The notes beneath the pieces were generated by a model, which saw only the letters and a program-made list of their open reading frames with translations, was not told where the DNA came from and did not search any database. Positions 1 through 7,627 of a stretch of DNA of 39,193 bases are shown piece by piece. The position numbers and the translations under genes were made by a program. Numbering within the stretch: position 1 is the stretch's first letter; each line of letters begins with the position of its first letter. The DNA is from DAIUFH01 sp036844705 (GTDB lineage: Bacteria; Bacillota; Clostridia; Tissierellales; Tissierellaceae): positions 1-39,193 of the forward strand of contig DAIUFH010000013.1 of assembly GCA_036844705.1 (NCBI GenBank). The letters are read 5' to 3'.

Positions 1-208
1 TTCACAATTCACAGTTCACAGTTCACAATTCACAGTTCACAGTTCACAATTCACAGTTCACAATTACTAGGGTCATTCTTTTGGGTCTTAAACCCAAGAT
101 TCTTCACTTCGTTAGAATGACAGCGCTGGATGAGATTCCCCGACTAAGCCCGCGATGACAAAAAGTTTGTCATTCTGAGCGTCAGCGAAGAATCTCGGGT
201 TTGTCATG
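1..208. repeat. Composite intergenic repeat: heptamer tract plus stem-loop modules
   Basis: Positions 1-63 are nine uninterrupted heptamers TTCACAA or TTCACAG, ordered A-G-G-A-G-G-A-G-A, so a 21-base period is also present; the tract may continue outside the window. It runs into a module bounded by GTCATTCT (72-79) and its complement AGAATGAC (114-121), with an inner TTGGGT/ACCCAA hairpin. A second hairpin pairs ATGACAAA (155-162) with TTTGTCAT (166-173), followed by another GTCATTCTGAGCG-type half. Related copies lie near 1594, 4894 and 9278. No coding frame was recognised. It sits immediately 3' of cca. Confidence 0.85.
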
Positions 209-1546
209 TCAATTTATTTTATATTTTCCTTTTATCAACTCAATTAACTTCTTCTTATCATTATACTCTGGATGGTCAATAACCTTATCTGTCAAATAAT
301 CTAAAATCTCACCTATTTGCTTTCCTTTTGGAAAACCTAAAGCTATTATATCATCCCCATTAATTTTTAAATGACTTTTTTCATATGGTTCATGATCTTT
401 TAATATTTTTTCTATTCGTCTTATCTTTTCATCTAAAACGCTTACATCCTTATTTCCATTCTTACATTTCATATCAGCTTTTTTAAGTTCAAATAAATCA
501 AATATATTTTCTTTACCTACTCTTCTAAGCTGTCTTTTCAATCCTTTTTCCTTCATATTGGAATGATGCATATGCTCTCTCACAAGTGTGGATACAATAT
601 CAGTAAAATTCTTAGAGCATCTTAATCTAGTAAGTATATCTTTTGACATTTCAGCTCCAAGCTTATCATGATTAAAATAGTGTCCGACACCCTTCTCATC
701 TATTGAAAATGTCAATGGCTTAGCTATATCGTGAAGAAGAGCAGCCATCCTTATTTCAAGTACTGGTGGTGTATTGTCTACAACACAAAGAATATGCTCG
801 TATAGTGTTCTGTTATGGTGAGGATTTTTCTGGTCAAAATCTATTGTTTCAACTAGCTCCGGAATTACATAATTCAATAGTCCCATATCCTCCATCAACC
901 GAATACCCTTGGAAGGTCTTTCGGATAATAATATCTTGAAAATCTCATCTTTAATTCTTTCAGCACTTATATACTTTATAGAATCACTGAGTTTTTCACA
1001 GGCTATATATGTATTTTCATCAATAGAAAAGTCAAGCTGAGTAGAAAACCTAACTGCACGAAGAATCCTTAGATAATCCTCATTAAGTCTTTCAGATGGT
1101 TCTCCTATTGCTCTAATAATCCTTGATTCTATATCCTGTATTCCATTATATGGATCAATTATACCAGTATTCTTATTATATACTATGGAATTTATGGTGA
1201 AATCCCTTCTGCTTAAATCTTCTTTAATATTCCTTGAAAATGTAACTTCACTTGGTCTGCGACCGTCTATATACTTTCCTTCTTTTCTATATGTAGTGAC
1301 TTCAATATCTCCTTCAGACTGTATAACAACTATTGTCCCAAATTGCTTTCCAACATATAAGGTTTTGTAATTTTTGAATACCTCCTGGATTTCATCAGGA
1401 GTTGCAGAGGTAGTCACATCATAGTCATTAGGAATTCGATTTAGGATTAAATCTCTAACACATCCACCTACTATAAAAGCTTCAAATCCAGCCTCTTCTA
1501 ATCTATTTAAAACCTTATTCACATAACCAGGTATATATAGTTCCAT
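209..1546 (-). CDS. cca: CCA tRNA nucleotidyltransferase with HD domain
   Basis: Adds or repairs the 3'-terminal CCA of tRNAs in the cytoplasm using CTP and ATP. The 445-aa product opens with a class II nucleotidyltransferase head: the GGCVRD motif lies near residues 27-32 and the metal-binding DYDV near 41-44. An RRDFTINS stretch near 113-120 and an ERxxDE-type segment near 196-201 are typical of the family. A C-terminal HD phosphohydrolase-like domain carries HDIAKP near 273-278. The ATG at 1546 has a GGAGG site a few bases upstream. Length fits the long bacterial CCA-adding enzymes with an HD domain. Whether it adds all three bases or only part (split A-/CC-adding pairs exist) cannot be told from sequence alone. 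It is flanked by repeats on both sides. Confidence 0.95.
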   Translation of the reverse strand: MELYIPGYVNKVLNRLEEAGFEAFIVGGCVRDLILNRIPNDYDVTTSATPDEIQEVFKNYKTLYVGKQFGTIVVIQSEGDIEVTTYRKEGKYIDGRRPSEVTFSRNIKEDLSRRDFTINSIVYNKNTGIIDPYNGIQDIESRIIRAIGEPSERLNEDYLRILRAVRFSTQLDFSIDENTYIACEKLSDSIKYISAERIKDEIFKILLSERPSKGIRLMEDMGLLNYVIPELVETIDFDQKNPHHNRTLYEHILCVVDNTPPVLEIRMAALLHDIAKPLTFSIDEKGVGHYFNHDKLGAEMSKDILTRLRCSKNFTDIVSTLVREHMHHSNMKEKGLKRQLRRVGKENIFDLFELKKADMKCKNGNKDVSVLDEKIRRIEKILKDHEPYEKSHLKINGDDIIALGFPKGKQIGEILDYLTDKVIDHPEYNDKKKLIELIKGKYKIN

Positions 1547-1593
1547 AAAAATCCTCCAATATCATAAACTTAGTATAACATAGTATTTGCAAA

Positions 1594-1620
1594 TTACAAT
1601 TCACAATTCTCAATTCACAA
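1594..1620. repeat. Short TTCACAA-type heptamer tract
   Basis: Three consecutive heptamers TTCACAA, TTCTCAA, TTCACAA (1600-1620) after a partial unit. They match the tract at the window start and abut the terminator of the next gene. No stem-loop module is attached here, so this is a minimal form of the family. Confidence 0.75.
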
Positions 1621-1623
1621 AAA

Positions 1624-1651
1624 ATGACTCTGAAGAAATCTTCAAAGCCAT
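1624..1651 (-). terminator. Probable rho-independent terminator of the lipoprotein gene
   Basis: Read on the minus strand, an imperfect stem (ATGGCTTTGAAGA against TCTTCAGAGTCAT) is followed by a run of T. It lies about 45 bases past the lipoprotein stop codon and resembles the hairpin after fabF. Confidence 0.65.
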
Positions 1652-1695
1652 TTTAACTATCATATTCAAATTTTTAAAATACTTATTATTATCTA

Positions 1696-2259
1696 TTATG
1701 AAAAAGGAGATTTACCATATTCATTGTCAACTGCTTTTCGTATCCATTCCTCATCTCTTTCAGGAAGCTCCCTTGTTATGGAGGATTCAAACCATACCAA
1801 GCCCTCATAATCATGGTTTACTATTTCCCATTTACCATCTTCCATCTTTAATACAAAGTTATTCAGTCCCTTTGAAATAAATCTGGGATAGTCCTTGCTT
1901 TCATCAAGATCTAATTCGACTGTTACGGAAGCATATTCTCCATTGATATTCATATCCTTAACAATTATTTCAAAAGGGTATTTGTTTTTATTTACAATCG
2001 CATAATTCATTTCTTCTATATGCTTTCTTTGTATTATTAACTTCTTTAGAGCAGTTACTTTATTCTTGTTTTGAATCCTGCTCATATCCAAAAATGGTTC
2101 TATGTCTATGTAATCAAGATTTACATATGCCTCATATTGAGTATCAAAAAAACTCTCAATAAAACTTATGAGCTTCTTTTCTTCACGATCATATATTTCA
2201 CAGCCTGATAATTGTAAACTTGAAACTATGATAATAATTAGTACTAATCTTTTATTCAC
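1696..2259 (-). CDS. Small secreted lipoprotein of unknown function
   Basis: A 187-aa protein read from GTG at 2259, which has GGGGTGG just upstream. The frame stays open to an ATG at 2304, but that codon touches the -10 element of the predicted promoter, so it is unlikely to be used. From the GTG, the N terminus is Val-Asn-Lys-Arg, a hydrophobic stretch, then a clear lipobox (LQLSGC), predicting a lipid-anchored extracellular protein. The body is mixed alpha/beta with a LDYIDIEPFLDMS segment and a KWEIVNHDYEG strand, reminiscent of NTF2-like ligand-binding domains, but I do not recognise a family with confidence. It stands alone behind an ECF-type promoter and ends at its own terminator. An envelope-stress role is inference from that promoter only. 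Confidence 0.75.
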   Translation of the reverse strand: MNKRLVLIIIIVSSLQLSGCEIYDREEKKLISFIESFFDTQYEAYVNLDYIDIEPFLDMSRIQNKNKVTALKKLIIQRKHIEEMNYAIVNKNKYPFEIIVKDMNINGEYASVTVELDLDESKDYPRFISKGLNNFVLKMEDGKWEIVNHDYEGLVWFESSITRELPERDEEWIRKAVDNEYGKSPFS

Positions 2260-2308
2260 ACTACCACCCCGGTCCCAGATAAATACATCATAACTATCCC
2301 TCATAATA

Positions 2309-2338
2309 TATAACCATTTAGGAACTCATTTTGTGACA
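2309..2338 (-). promoter_or_regulatory. ECF-type promoter P1 (upstream of the lipoprotein gene)
   Basis: On the minus strand TGTCACA (2338-2332), a 16-base spacer, then GGTTATA (2315-2309). It matches three other elements in the next 550 bases (consensus TGT-box, 16-17 bases, CGTTATA). It lies about 50 bases before the GTG start of the lipoprotein gene. Assignment to an ECF sigma factor is by resemblance. Confidence 0.5.
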
Positions 2339-2444
2339 TATTTTTAGAAAATATTTTATTAATTTTTCTTAATATTTATTATGATTTTAATTTTTATCAA
2401 TTACATCAAAGATATAATTGGATTTATTTTTATCCTCTTAATAA

Positions 2445-2474
2445 TATAACGATTTAAAACCCACTTTCACTACA
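2445..2474 (-). promoter_or_regulatory. ECF-type promoter P2
   Basis: Minus strand TGTAGTG (2474-2468), 16 bases, CGTTATA (2451-2445). The stretch around its -35 shares an identical 18-base segment with P4 (2463-2480 and 2838-2855). No open reading frame starts between it and P1. Confidence 0.5.
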
Positions 2475-2557
2475 AGATTTATGAAAAATTTAAAATATTT
2501 TATTTGAATAACATATTTTAATTTCAATTCATATTAGTATTTTCTTCTCTTATTATA

Positions 2558-2588
2558 TATAACGAAATTTAAGAGGCTTTTGTGGACA
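2558..2588 (-). promoter_or_regulatory. ECF-type promoter P3
   Basis: Minus strand TGTCCAC (2588-2582), 17 bases, CGTTATA (2564-2558), followed by TATAATAAGAG as in the other copies. The sequence after it holds no intact gene. Confidence 0.5.
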
Positions 2589-2665
2589 CTTTTTTTAAAT
2601 TTATTTTATGTTTTCTAAAATTACTTAGATAATAATCTTTATAAGCCCTTAAAAGGACACTTCGT

Positions 2666-2790
2666 CTAAAGTTTATAATAAAACAATCTATAGACTGGGA
2701 GGATTTTATGATTACCATTTTCCAGCCATCCATAGTCAGCAAGTTGTATATCCGTCATTTGAGGTGCAGGACCATAACTTATACTTCTTT
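2666..2790 (-). pseudogene. Gene remnant downstream of promoter P4
   Basis: Minus-strand frame from about 2790 to a stop at 2666-2668 reads like protein (ISYGPAPQMTDIQLADYGWL, then NGNHKILPVYRL). It has no start codon with a ribosome site and is only about 40 residues long. The plus strand offers a 38-codon ORF from ATG 2708 with a GGGAGG site, but its composition is less protein-like. Family not recognised. Confidence 0.45.
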
Positions 2791-2819
2791 CACTTTAGAA
2801 CTCTTTCTGTTCTTACTTA

Positions 2820-2849
2820 TATAACGTTTGAAAGAATACTTTCACTACA
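2820..2849 (-). promoter_or_regulatory. ECF-type promoter P4
   Basis: Minus strand TGTAGTG (2849-2843), 16 bases, CGTTATA (2826-2820). Near-duplicate of P2 including flanks, placed just after the stop of the 2866-3290 pseudogene and before the 2666-2790 remnant. Confidence 0.5.
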
Positions 2850-2865
2850 AGATTTTTAAAGTTTT

Positions 2866-3290
2866 TTATTTATTTTTAGTATAACTTACTTGCCTTAGTG
2901 ATTTATCTGGGTAATAAAGTGTAACTACATAGTAGCTGTCATCCTCTAATTCTACCTACCTGAACATCTATATATCCATTCTCATTTATTCGCCTAAAGC
3001 TTCTAGAACCTTCAGAGTTTTCAAAAATAACCTCTGAAGAAATAATATTCCTTGATTCCTTTTGCTTGTTTGCTATGATATCCTCCGCTATATTAATCCA
3101 ATCTTCTGATTCTATAATATCTTGGATTTTATCTTTTTCAATAGGAATAAATTCATTAATTGAACACCAACCTTTTGTTTGTATAACCTCTCCTGTTAAT
3201 GCATCAATAAATATAGCATATTCACAAAATGTTCCTCCTTTTACCTTTAAGGAGTCGACTTATCGGGATATGAAGATAAATCCGAAATTC
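2866..3290 (-). pseudogene. Frameshifted gene remnant with a PepSY-like segment
   Basis: Minus-strand translation gives protein-like text split over frames. One frame carries RISDLSSYPDKST before a stop. A second frame, about 3258 to 2945, reads GGTFCEYAIFIDALTGEVIQ and continues through NEFIPIEKDKIQDI to NGYIDVQVGRIRG. A third frame finishes with SYYVVTLYYPDKSLRQVSY and a stop at 2866-2868. At least two frameshifts (near 3245-3262 and near 2945) are needed to join them. The IDALTGEV pattern resembles PepSY-type domains found in secreted regulators of Firmicutes; that is a weak, motif-level assignment. No start codon with a ribosome site is visible. Confidence 0.55.
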
Positions 3291-3345
3291 TAAAAGTGGC
3301 TGAGAGTGTTTTGTTTTTAGAATAGAAATATATATTCGTTAAAAC

Positions 3346-3379
3346 CTAAAAAAGACTTTGAAGAATTGTCTCCAAAGTC
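3346..3379 (-). terminator. fabF: Terminator after fabF
   Basis: Minus strand stem GACTTTG (3379-3373) with CAAAGTC (3360-3354), loop of 12, followed by seven T. It lies just past the fabF stop and ends the leftward fatty-acid operon. Confidence 0.75.
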
Positions 3380-3387
3380 ATTTTAAA

Positions 3388-4620
3388 TTAGTATTTCTTT
3401 AATAGAATTGTAGCGTTATGTCCTCCAAAGCCAAGGGAATTTGACATTGCATAGTTCATATCCCTTTGTACTGCTTTATTTGGAGTATAGTTTAAGTCAC
3501 ATTCCTCATCTGGGTTTTCATAATTAATTGTCGGAGGAATCATTCCTTCCTTTAAAGCTAATGCTGTAGCAATAGCTTCAATTCCACCGGCTGCTCCAAG
3601 TAAATGCCCTGTCATTGATTTTGTTGAGCTGATATTGATATCTTTTGCATGCTCTTTAAATAATGTTTTTATGGCTAGGGTTTCAAGCTTATCATTGAAG
3701 TAAGTTGAAGTACCATGCGCATTTATATAGCCAATCTCATTTGAATTAACTGAACCATCATCTAATGCTAAAGACATAGCTTTGACAGCACCTTTAGCTT
3801 CCGGATCTGGCTGTGTAATATGAAATGCATCTGATGAAGCTCCATACCCAACTAATTCTGCATAAATGGTAGCCCCTCTTTTTAATGCATGCTCTAATTC
3901 TTCTAATACTAAAATTCCTGCTCCTTCTCCCATGATAAAGCCATCTCTTTCCTTATCAAAAGGTCTGCTTGCTTTATGTGGATCATCACTTCTTGTTGAC
4001 AAAGCTTTCATTGAACAAAAGCCTGCTATTGCTACAGGTGTGATGCTTGCTTCCGTACCTCCTGTAATTGCCATATCAAGGTATCCATGCTTTATCATTC
4101 TAAATGATTCTCCAATTGCATGTGTGGCTGAAGCACATGCTGTTGTTATGGTCATAGAAGCTCCTGTCAATCCAAAGTTCATGGAAATCTGTCCAGCTGC
4201 CATATTTGATATCATCATAGGAATAAATAACGGACTAACTCTATTTGGTCCTTTTTGTGTATATTTAATTACTTCATTTTCAAGACTTTCAATTCCACCT
4301 ATTCCCGATCCAATAATAGTACCGATTCTATCCTTATCTAAACCATCTAGGTCTATCTTTCCATCTTCTAGTGCCAATTTAGTAGCAGCTACTGCAAATT
4401 GAGCAAATCTATCCATCCTTTTTGCTTCCTTTTTTTCAAAAAAATCAAGGGGATTGAATTCATTTATTTCAGCTGCAACCTTAGTATCGTGATTTTCAGT
4501 ATTGAATCTTGTTATATATCCTATTCCAGATTTCCCAGCCAAAAGTGAGTTCCAGTAGTTTTCTTTACCTATGCCTATAGGAGTAATAGACCCAAGGCCT
4601 GTAATTACGACTCTATTCAT
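3388..4620 (-). CDS. fabF: 3-oxoacyl-ACP synthase II (KAS II)
   Basis: Condenses malonyl-ACP with a growing acyl-ACP in the elongation cycle. The 410-aa length is normal. The thiolase-fold catalytic triad is visible: Cys162 in TTACASATH, His302 in NAHGTST and His339 in SMTGHLLGA. The ATG at 4620 has AAAGGGG upstream. It is the last gene of a leftward run fabH-fabK-fabD-fabG-acpP-fabF, 15 bases after acpP, and is followed by a terminator. No fabB-like paralogue is in the window. The assignment to KAS II over KAS I rests on length and the acpP-fabF pairing usual in Firmicutes. Confidence 0.97.
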   Translation of the reverse strand: MNRVVITGLGSITPIGIGKENYWNSLLAGKSGIGYITRFNTENHDTKVAAEINEFNPLDFFEKKEAKRMDRFAQFAVAATKLALEDGKIDLDGLDKDRIGTIIGSGIGGIESLENEVIKYTQKGPNRVSPLFIPMMISNMAAGQISMNFGLTGASMTITTACASATHAIGESFRMIKHGYLDMAITGGTEASITPVAIAGFCSMKALSTRSDDPHKASRPFDKERDGFIMGEGAGILVLEELEHALKRGATIYAELVGYGASSDAFHITQPDPEAKGAVKAMSLALDDGSVNSNEIGYINAHGTSTYFNDKLETLAIKTLFKEHAKDINISSTKSMTGHLLGAAGGIEAIATALALKEGMIPPTINYENPDEECDLNYTPNKAVQRDMNYAMSNSLGFGGHNATILLKKY

Positions 4621-4635
4621 TTTTTACCCCTTTCA

Positions 4636-4866
4636 TTAGGAGATTTTTTCTTCAAGGTATTTTACTATATCTCCAATATTCTTGAATGCTTCAGCGTCTT
4701 CGTCTGGAATACTGATTCCAAATTCATCTTCTAAAGCCATCATTATTTCTACAGCATCTAATGAATCTGCTTCTAAATCCTTCATCATTGAAGTTTCAAT
4801 AGTGATATCTCCTGCATCTACATCTAATTGTTCCGCAATTATATTTTTAACTTTTTCAAATAACAT
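4636..4866 (-). CDS. acpP: Acyl carrier protein
   Basis: Carries acyl chains on 4'-phosphopantetheine through fatty-acid synthesis. From ATG 4866 the product is 76 aa, the usual ACP length, acidic, with the attachment Ser35 in LEADSLDAVE. The frame is open upstream to 4920, but those 18 codons are the intergenic repeat, and ATG 4866 has GGAGG at a good distance, so the shorter form is chosen. It sits between fabG (separated by a composite repeat) and fabF. Confidence 0.97.
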   Translation of the reverse strand: MLFEKVKNIIAEQLDVDAGDITIETSMMKDLEADSLDAVEIMMALEDEFGISIPDEDAEAFKNIGDIVKYLEEKIS

Positions 4867-4893
4867 TTTTATATTCCTCCATTTTTTATTAAA

Positions 4894-4978
4894 TTCACAG
4901 GTCACAGTTACCAGGGTCATTCTTATGGGGTCTTAACCCCGAGATCCTTCGCTTGCTCAGGATGACAGCTTTGCTGTC
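4894..4978. repeat. Composite heptamer/stem-loop repeat between fabG and acpP
   Basis: Units TTCACAG, GTCACAG, TTACCAG (4894-4914) lead into GTCATTCT (4916-4923). A GGGGTCTTAACCCC hairpin follows, then the imperfect closing arm AGGATGAC (4959-4966) and a final ACAGC-TTT-GCTGT hairpin that touches the fabG stop codon. It is the same architecture as 1-122. Being inside the fab operon, it is transcribed and could affect readthrough or RNA stability. Confidence 0.8.
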
Positions 4979-5716
4979 TTACATTGCCATTCCACCATTT
5001 ACATTGATAACCTGGCCTGTTATATAGTCTGATTCTTCGCTTGCTAGGAAATTCACCACATTGCTAATATCTTTAGGTGTTCCAAAGCTATTTAGTGGAA
5101 TCTGACTTAACATTTGGTCTTTTACTTCATCTTTCAATACATTTGTCATATCTGTTTGGATAAATCCCGGTGCTACTGCATTTACTCTGATGCCTCTTGA
5201 AGCTAGTTCTTTAGCTATGGATTTTGTAAATCCAATGACTCCTGCCTTTGAAGCTGAATAATTGCTTTGACCGGCATTTCCTGTTATACCAACTACAGAT
5301 GCAATATTAATTATTTTGCCATATTTCTTTTTCATCATACCTCGAGCTACTGCTTTGGTACATAGAAATACGCCCTTCAAATTTACATTCAGTACATCGT
5401 CCCAATCCTCTGATTTCATTCTTATGAGAAGATTATCTTTTGTAATACCTGCATTATTTACCAATATATCAATAGTTCCTAATTCTTCTTCTACCTTTTT
5501 AACAATAGAGTTTACATCCTCTTCTATACTTGAATCGCCTTGAATAGATATGGCTTTAACTCCGTTTTTCTTTAATTCTTCAACAGCATCTTCTGCTTTA
5601 GTAGAGTTGGAATTATATGTTATAGCAACATTAATTCCATTTTTAGATAAACCTATTGCAATTTCCTTTCCAATTCCTCTACTTCCACCCGTAACTAATG
5701 CAACTTTATTTTCCAT
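4979..5716 (-). CDS. fabG: 3-oxoacyl-ACP reductase
   Basis: NADPH-dependent reduction of 3-oxoacyl-ACP to 3-hydroxyacyl-ACP. A short-chain dehydrogenase of 245 aa from ATG 5716: cofactor motif TGGSRGIG (9-16), NNAG (87-90), catalytic Ser140, Tyr153 and Lys157 (YSASK), and a normal family length. A GTG at 5728 in the same frame overlaps the end of fabD. The ATG, two bases after the fabD stop, is preferred because it gives the standard MENKVALVTGG start, though the ribosome site is weak and suggests translational coupling. Confidence 0.95.
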   Translation of the reverse strand: MENKVALVTGGSRGIGKEIAIGLSKNGINVAITYNSNSTKAEDAVEELKKNGVKAISIQGDSSIEEDVNSIVKKVEEELGTIDILVNNAGITKDNLLIRMKSEDWDDVLNVNLKGVFLCTKAVARGMMKKKYGKIINIASVVGITGNAGQSNYSASKAGVIGFTKSIAKELASRGIRVNAVAPGFIQTDMTNVLKDEVKDQMLSQIPLNSFGTPKDISNVVNFLASEESDYITGQVINVNGGMAM

Positions 5717-5718
5717 TA

Positions 5719-6672
5719 TTAAGCCCACTTTCTTAGAATTTCAATTACTTCATAATAGGATTCTAAATTTGATACATTAAGGGACTTTACATCTACGTCC
5801 ATGGATTTACCAATTCTTTTCACAAATCCACACAATGATTTTCCTGGTCCTATTTCAACAAAGGTATCCACACCTTCATTTATCATATATTCCACAGACT
5901 GCTGCCATAGCACGGATTTGCTTACCTGATTAACAAGCTTCTCTTTTATTTCTTCTTTGCTTTTAATGGATTTACCATCAACATTAGAAACTACCTTTTT
6001 ATCTAATCTTTTTAAATTTACCTTTTCTAATTCATTAGCTAATTTAACACCAGCAGATGCCAACATACTTGTGTGGAACGGTGCACTAACTGGCAACTGC
6101 ACAGCCTTTTTCGCACCTAATTCTAAAGCTTTATCACAAGCTATTTTTATTCCTGCTAATTCTCCGGAAATAACTATTTGCTCAGGACTATTGTAATTAG
6201 CCACTTCTACAATTCCATATTCCTCTGAAGCTTCAAGCACTTCCGGTAGGTTCAATCTATTCAATCCCAACAATGCAGCCATTCCTCCTACACCTAACGG
6301 AACAGCCTCTTGCATAAACTTTCCTCTTTCTCTAACAATTTTTAAGGCATCAGAAAATTCAAGAGACTTACTCATGACAATTGAACTATATTCACCTAAA
6401 CTTAGACCAGCTGTATATTCACAATCAATGCCTTCTTTTTGTATTGCCTTAAGCATTGCTATACTTGTAGCCAAGATCGCTGGTTGTGTGTTTTCAGTTT
6501 TCTTCAAGTCTTCCTCATTTCCGTTAAATATAAGGTTACTCAAATCCATATTCAATACATCATCAGCTTCATCAAAAATCATTCTTGATTCCTTAATATT
6601 TTCGTAGAAATCATGACCCATTCCGATATATTGCGCCCCTTGCCCAGGGAAAATAAACGCTGCCTTATTCAT
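5719..6672 (-). CDS. fabD: Malonyl-CoA:ACP transacylase
   Basis: Transfers malonyl from CoA to ACP to supply the elongation cycle. From ATG 6672 it is 317 aa: PGQGAQ near the N terminus, nucleophile Ser91 in GLSLGEYS, and His200 in SAPFHTSM. A GTG four codons earlier is in frame but lies within the ribosome-site region GGTGGTGA, so ATG 6672 is chosen. It overlaps the end of fabK by 8 bases, as expected for coupled translation. Confidence 0.95.
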   Translation of the reverse strand: MNKAAFIFPGQGAQYIGMGHDFYENIKESRMIFDEADDVLNMDLSNLIFNGNEEDLKKTENTQPAILATSIAMLKAIQKEGIDCEYTAGLSLGEYSSIVMSKSLEFSDALKIVRERGKFMQEAVPLGVGGMAALLGLNRLNLPEVLEASEEYGIVEVANYNSPEQIVISGELAGIKIACDKALELGAKKAVQLPVSAPFHTSMLASAGVKLANELEKVNLKRLDKKVVSNVDGKSIKSKEEIKEKLVNQVSKSVLWQQSVEYMINEGVDTFVEIGPGKSLCGFVKRIGKSMDVDVKSLNVSNLESYYEVIEILRKWA

Positions 6673-7627
6673 TATCTTCACCACCTAACTTTAGTGAAGA
6701 TATTCTTTCAAGCACTTCATTGGTCTGGTCAAACATACCCTCAATGATATCCTTACAGCTTTTAACATCACAAATTAAACCAGCTACCTGACCTGACATC
6801 ACTGAACCGTTTTCTACATCTCCGTCTTTTACGGCCATTTTTAGTCTGCCAACACCAAGTTTTTCTAATTCTTCTGGCGATGCTCCGGATTTTTCTATAT
6901 TTAAATATTCTCTTGTAAATTTGTTTTTTAATACTCTGCATGGATGCCCAGTACTTCTCCCAGTTACTATAGCATCTCTATCGTGAGCTTTTAAAATCTC
7001 TTGCTTATATTTTTCATGAATATTTGACTCTATTGAACAAACAAATCGTGTACCAACCTGAACTCCTTCCGCTCCTAATGCAAAGGCAGCAGTTAGGCCT
7101 CTTCCGTCAGCTATCCCTCCGGCTGCAACGACAGGTATTTTTACACTATCAACTACTTGTGGTATCAGTGCCATAGTAGTTAGTTCACCTATATGTCCAC
7201 CAGCCTCAGTTCCTTCTGCAATAACAGCATCAACGCCTAATTTTTCTAACCTTCGTGCTAAAGATACAGTAGGTACTACAGAAATGACTTTAATGTTTAA
7301 TGCTTTAAATCTGTCTATATATTTTCCTGGGTTTCCTGCACCTGTAGTTACAACAGGAACCCTCTCGTCACATACAATATCTACTATGTCCTCAGCATAG
7401 GGTGAAAGTAACATGATGTTGACCCCAAAAGGTTTATCAGTTATTTCCCTAAGTTTTCTAATCTCATTTCTTAAATACTCTCCTGGTGCATTACCAGCTG
7501 CTATAATTCCCAGTCCACCAGCCCCTGAAACTGCCGCTGCAAGTTCATGTGTGGCAACCCATGCCATACCGCCCTGTATTATAGGGTACTTGATATCAAG
7601 CAGTTTTGTAATCCTAGTATCAATCAT
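6665..7627 (-). CDS. fabK: Enoyl-ACP reductase II (FMN-dependent)
   Basis: Last reductive step of each elongation cycle, replacing FabI in many Firmicutes. The 320-aa protein has the FabK/2-nitropropane-dioxygenase TIM-barrel pattern: IIQGGMAWV (16-24), GAGNPGK near 96, EGTEAGGHIG near 138-147, VAAGGIADG and GVQVGTRF. ATG 7627 overlaps the fabH end by 8 bases and has GGAGGG upstream. Its place between fabH and fabD supports FabK over nitronate monooxygenase. No fabI is visible in the window. Confidence 0.93.
   Translation of the reverse strand: MIDTRITKLLDIKYPIIQGGMAWVATHELAAAVSGAGGLGIIAAGNAPGEYLRNEIRKLREITDKPFGVNIMLLSPYAEDIVDIVCDERVPVVTTGAGNPGKYIDRFKALNIKVISVVPTVSLARRLEKLGVDAVIAEGTEAGGHIGELTTMALIPQVVDSVKIPVVAAGGIADGRGLTAAFALGAEGVQVGTRFVCSIESNIHEKYKQEILKAHDRDAIVTGRSTGHPCRVLKNKFTREYLNIEKSGASPEELEKLGVGRLKMAVKDGDVENGSVMSGQVAGLICDVKSCKDIIEGMFDQTNEVLERISSLKLGGEDNE

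Noticed and set aside
1..63. Possible CRISPR array from the regular repeats
   Set aside because: Units are 7 bases with no spacers; a CRISPR needs 24-40 base repeats separated by unique spacers, and no cas genes are present.
2708..2824. Plus-strand 38-codon ORF with a good GGGAGG site
   Set aside because: The minus-strand frame of the same bases is more protein-like, and the ORF covers predicted promoter P4. The ribosome-like site appears to be chance.
3066..3293. Plus-strand 75-aa ORF
   Set aside because: It is antisense to the PepSY-like remnant and has no ribosome site; it is open only because the opposite strand was once coding.
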